Positions 47,107 through 47,806 of a stretch of 47,806 bases of DNA are shown here, piece by piece; positions within the stretch are counted from its first letter, which is position 1, and the number at the start of each line of letters is the position of its first letter. A model generated the notes under the pieces. The model was not told the DNA's origin. It saw only the letters and a program-made list of their open reading frames with translations, and made no database searches. The stretch spans positions 1-47,806 of the forward strand of contig CAZYGK010000013.1 of NCBI GenBank assembly GCA_964647355.1, given 5' to 3'. The translations under genes and the position numbers were made by a program. The stretch is from SZUA-430 sp964647355. Lineage in GTDB: Bacteria > Pseudomonadota > Alphaproteobacteria > Micropepsales > Micropepsaceae.

Positions 47107-47806
47107 ATGGTTTCTCGCAGATTGGTGATCTTCGGCGGCGCGGCGGCCGCAGGTGGCTTGGCCGTCGGCTACGCGCTGATGCCGTTCAACACTGCGGACC
47201 GTGCCAAGGGCATGATCGCAAAAGAAGGCTCGACCCCGCTCTCCGCATGGGTTCGCATCGGCAGCGACAACTCGGTCACGGTCATCGTCCCGCACTCGGA
47301 AATGGGGCAGGGCGTCCACACCTCGATGCCGATGATGCTGGCCGAGGAGCTCGACGCCGACTGGTCGCTCGTGCGCATGGAGCAGGCCCCTGCCGACATG
47401 GCCTTCGCGAACGGAGCGCTCGCGCGCGAGTATCTGCGCGGCGACCTGTCGATCCCAAGCTGGATGTCCGGCGTGGCCGAATTCGGCGCACGCAAGACGG
47501 CCGAGTTCATGAACCTGCAGATTACCGGCGGCTCGACCGCAGTCCGCATGACCGGTGTGCGCGGCATGCGCATGGCGGGCGCGACGGCGAAGTGGATGCT
47601 CGTGAAAGCCGCCGCGACGGCGTGGGGCGTTCCCGAAGGCGAAGTCGTTGCCAAGCAAAGCAAGCTCAGCCACGCGTCTGGCAAGTCGGCGACCTACGGT
47701 GAAATGGCAGCGGCTGCGGCGGCTTACGATCCGCCGGTCGACGTACCGCTGAAGGCCAAGAAGGATTACACGATCGTCGGCCAACCGGTCGCGCGCTTCG
47801 ACATCC
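47107..47806 (+). CDS. iorB: Molybdopterin-binding large subunit (IorB-like), cut by window edge
   Basis: The first 233 codons of a large subunit that normally has about 700-750 residues; it runs off the right end. The N-terminus MVSRRLVIFGGAAAAGGLAV is a Tat-like signal or anchor with twin arginines. The mature part starts like the IorB branch of xanthine-oxidase-type proteins: AWVRIGSDNSVTVIVPHSEM followed by GQGVHTSMPMMLAEELDADW and ARKTAEFMNL. The molybdenum-binding glutamate is outside the window. With iorA and TetR it forms one operon; the substrate is probably an N-heteroaromatic or aldehyde, but this is not determined by the visible part. Confidence 0.9.
   Translation, partial: MVSRRLVIFGGAAAAGGLAVGYALMPFNTADRAKGMIAKEGSTPLSAWVRIGSDNSVTVIVPHSEMGQGVHTSMPMMLAEELDADWSLVRMEQAPADMAFANGALAREYLRGDLSIPSWMSGVAEFGARKTAEFMNLQITGGSTAVRMTGVRGMRMAGATAKWMLVKAAATAWGVPEGEVVAKQSKLSHASGKSATYGEMAAAAAAYDPPVDVPLKAKKDYTIVGQPVARFDI

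Noticed and set aside
1..47806. CRISPR array, rRNA or tRNA genes, prophage
   Set aside because: No regular spacer-repeat array, cloverleaf-like or rRNA-like sequence, integrase, or phage structural gene was seen in reading. A covariance-model scan would be needed to exclude a tRNA formally.

Overview
The window reads as the chromosome of a GC-rich, free-living alphaproteobacterium. The grounds are the BjaI-like style of the acyl-homoserine lactone synthase, a bdhA/patatin cluster, an IorAB-type molybdenum hydroxylase, OmpA-family porins with proline linkers, a FixK/FNR-like box and a BrnTA module. A member of Caulobacterales or a neighbouring order is plausible, but the sequence alone cannot settle this. 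Genes are densely packed. ATGA start/stop overlaps, and convergent genes that share a 4-bp stop overlap, are common.

Layout. 1-7.7 kb: core-like metabolism. It holds the end of a class III aminotransferase, an acyl-CoA synthetase, a DUF1499 membrane protein with an MBL-fold hydrolase, a LysR regulator divergent from a flavin-binding oxidase-like protein and a GST, and an exported amidohydrolase. 7.8-12.5 kb: an accessory island, all on the minus strand. A LuxR/LuxI quorum-sensing cassette plus a small co-directional ORF lies between two collinear REP-associated (Y1/HUH) transposase genes. One of these has lost its HUH histidines. A decayed PIN-domain fragment and a divergent GST follow. 12.5-18.2 kb: a second acyl-CoA synthetase, and an OmpR/EnvZ-type two-component system divergent from a secreted EF-hand protein. 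The sensor kinase and the EF-hand protein carry the same unusual PVPP-type proline tract. A TPR protein is convergent with the EF-hand gene.

18.2-27.3 kb: a YhhN protein, a dienelactone hydrolase, a DUF3604 protein whose ribosome binding site lies in a perfect hairpin, a cytochrome c, a Uup-type ABC-F ATPase, a META lipoprotein and an M13 metallopeptidase. 27.4-30.1 kb: a second accessory or decaying patch with a frameshifted BrnT toxin beside an intact BrnA antitoxin, a frameshifted exported protein, an unknown exported protein and a 500-bp stretch without genes. 30.1-36 kb: a membrane protein with a TraB/PrgY-like domain, a DUF3574 lipoprotein, and two paralogous OmpA-type proteins flanking an amidohydrolase. 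36.2-40.3 kb: a bdhA - 58-residue ORF - patatin - DoxX operon and a type II NADH dehydrogenase. 40.4-47.8 kb: an MFS transporter, a cupin, a translationally coupled pair of peroxiredoxin-like genes, two unknown membrane or exported proteins, a saccharopine-dehydrogenase-like protein, and a TetR-iorA-iorB operon that runs off the right edge.

A family of seven intergenic inverted repeats, with ends of the type CCTGGGACCGC, is scattered through the window, mostly a few bases after stop codons. The most interesting region is the quorum-sensing cassette bracketed by duplicated RAYT genes. The paired kinase/EF-hand proline tract and the hairpin-masked Shine-Dalgarno sequence come next.
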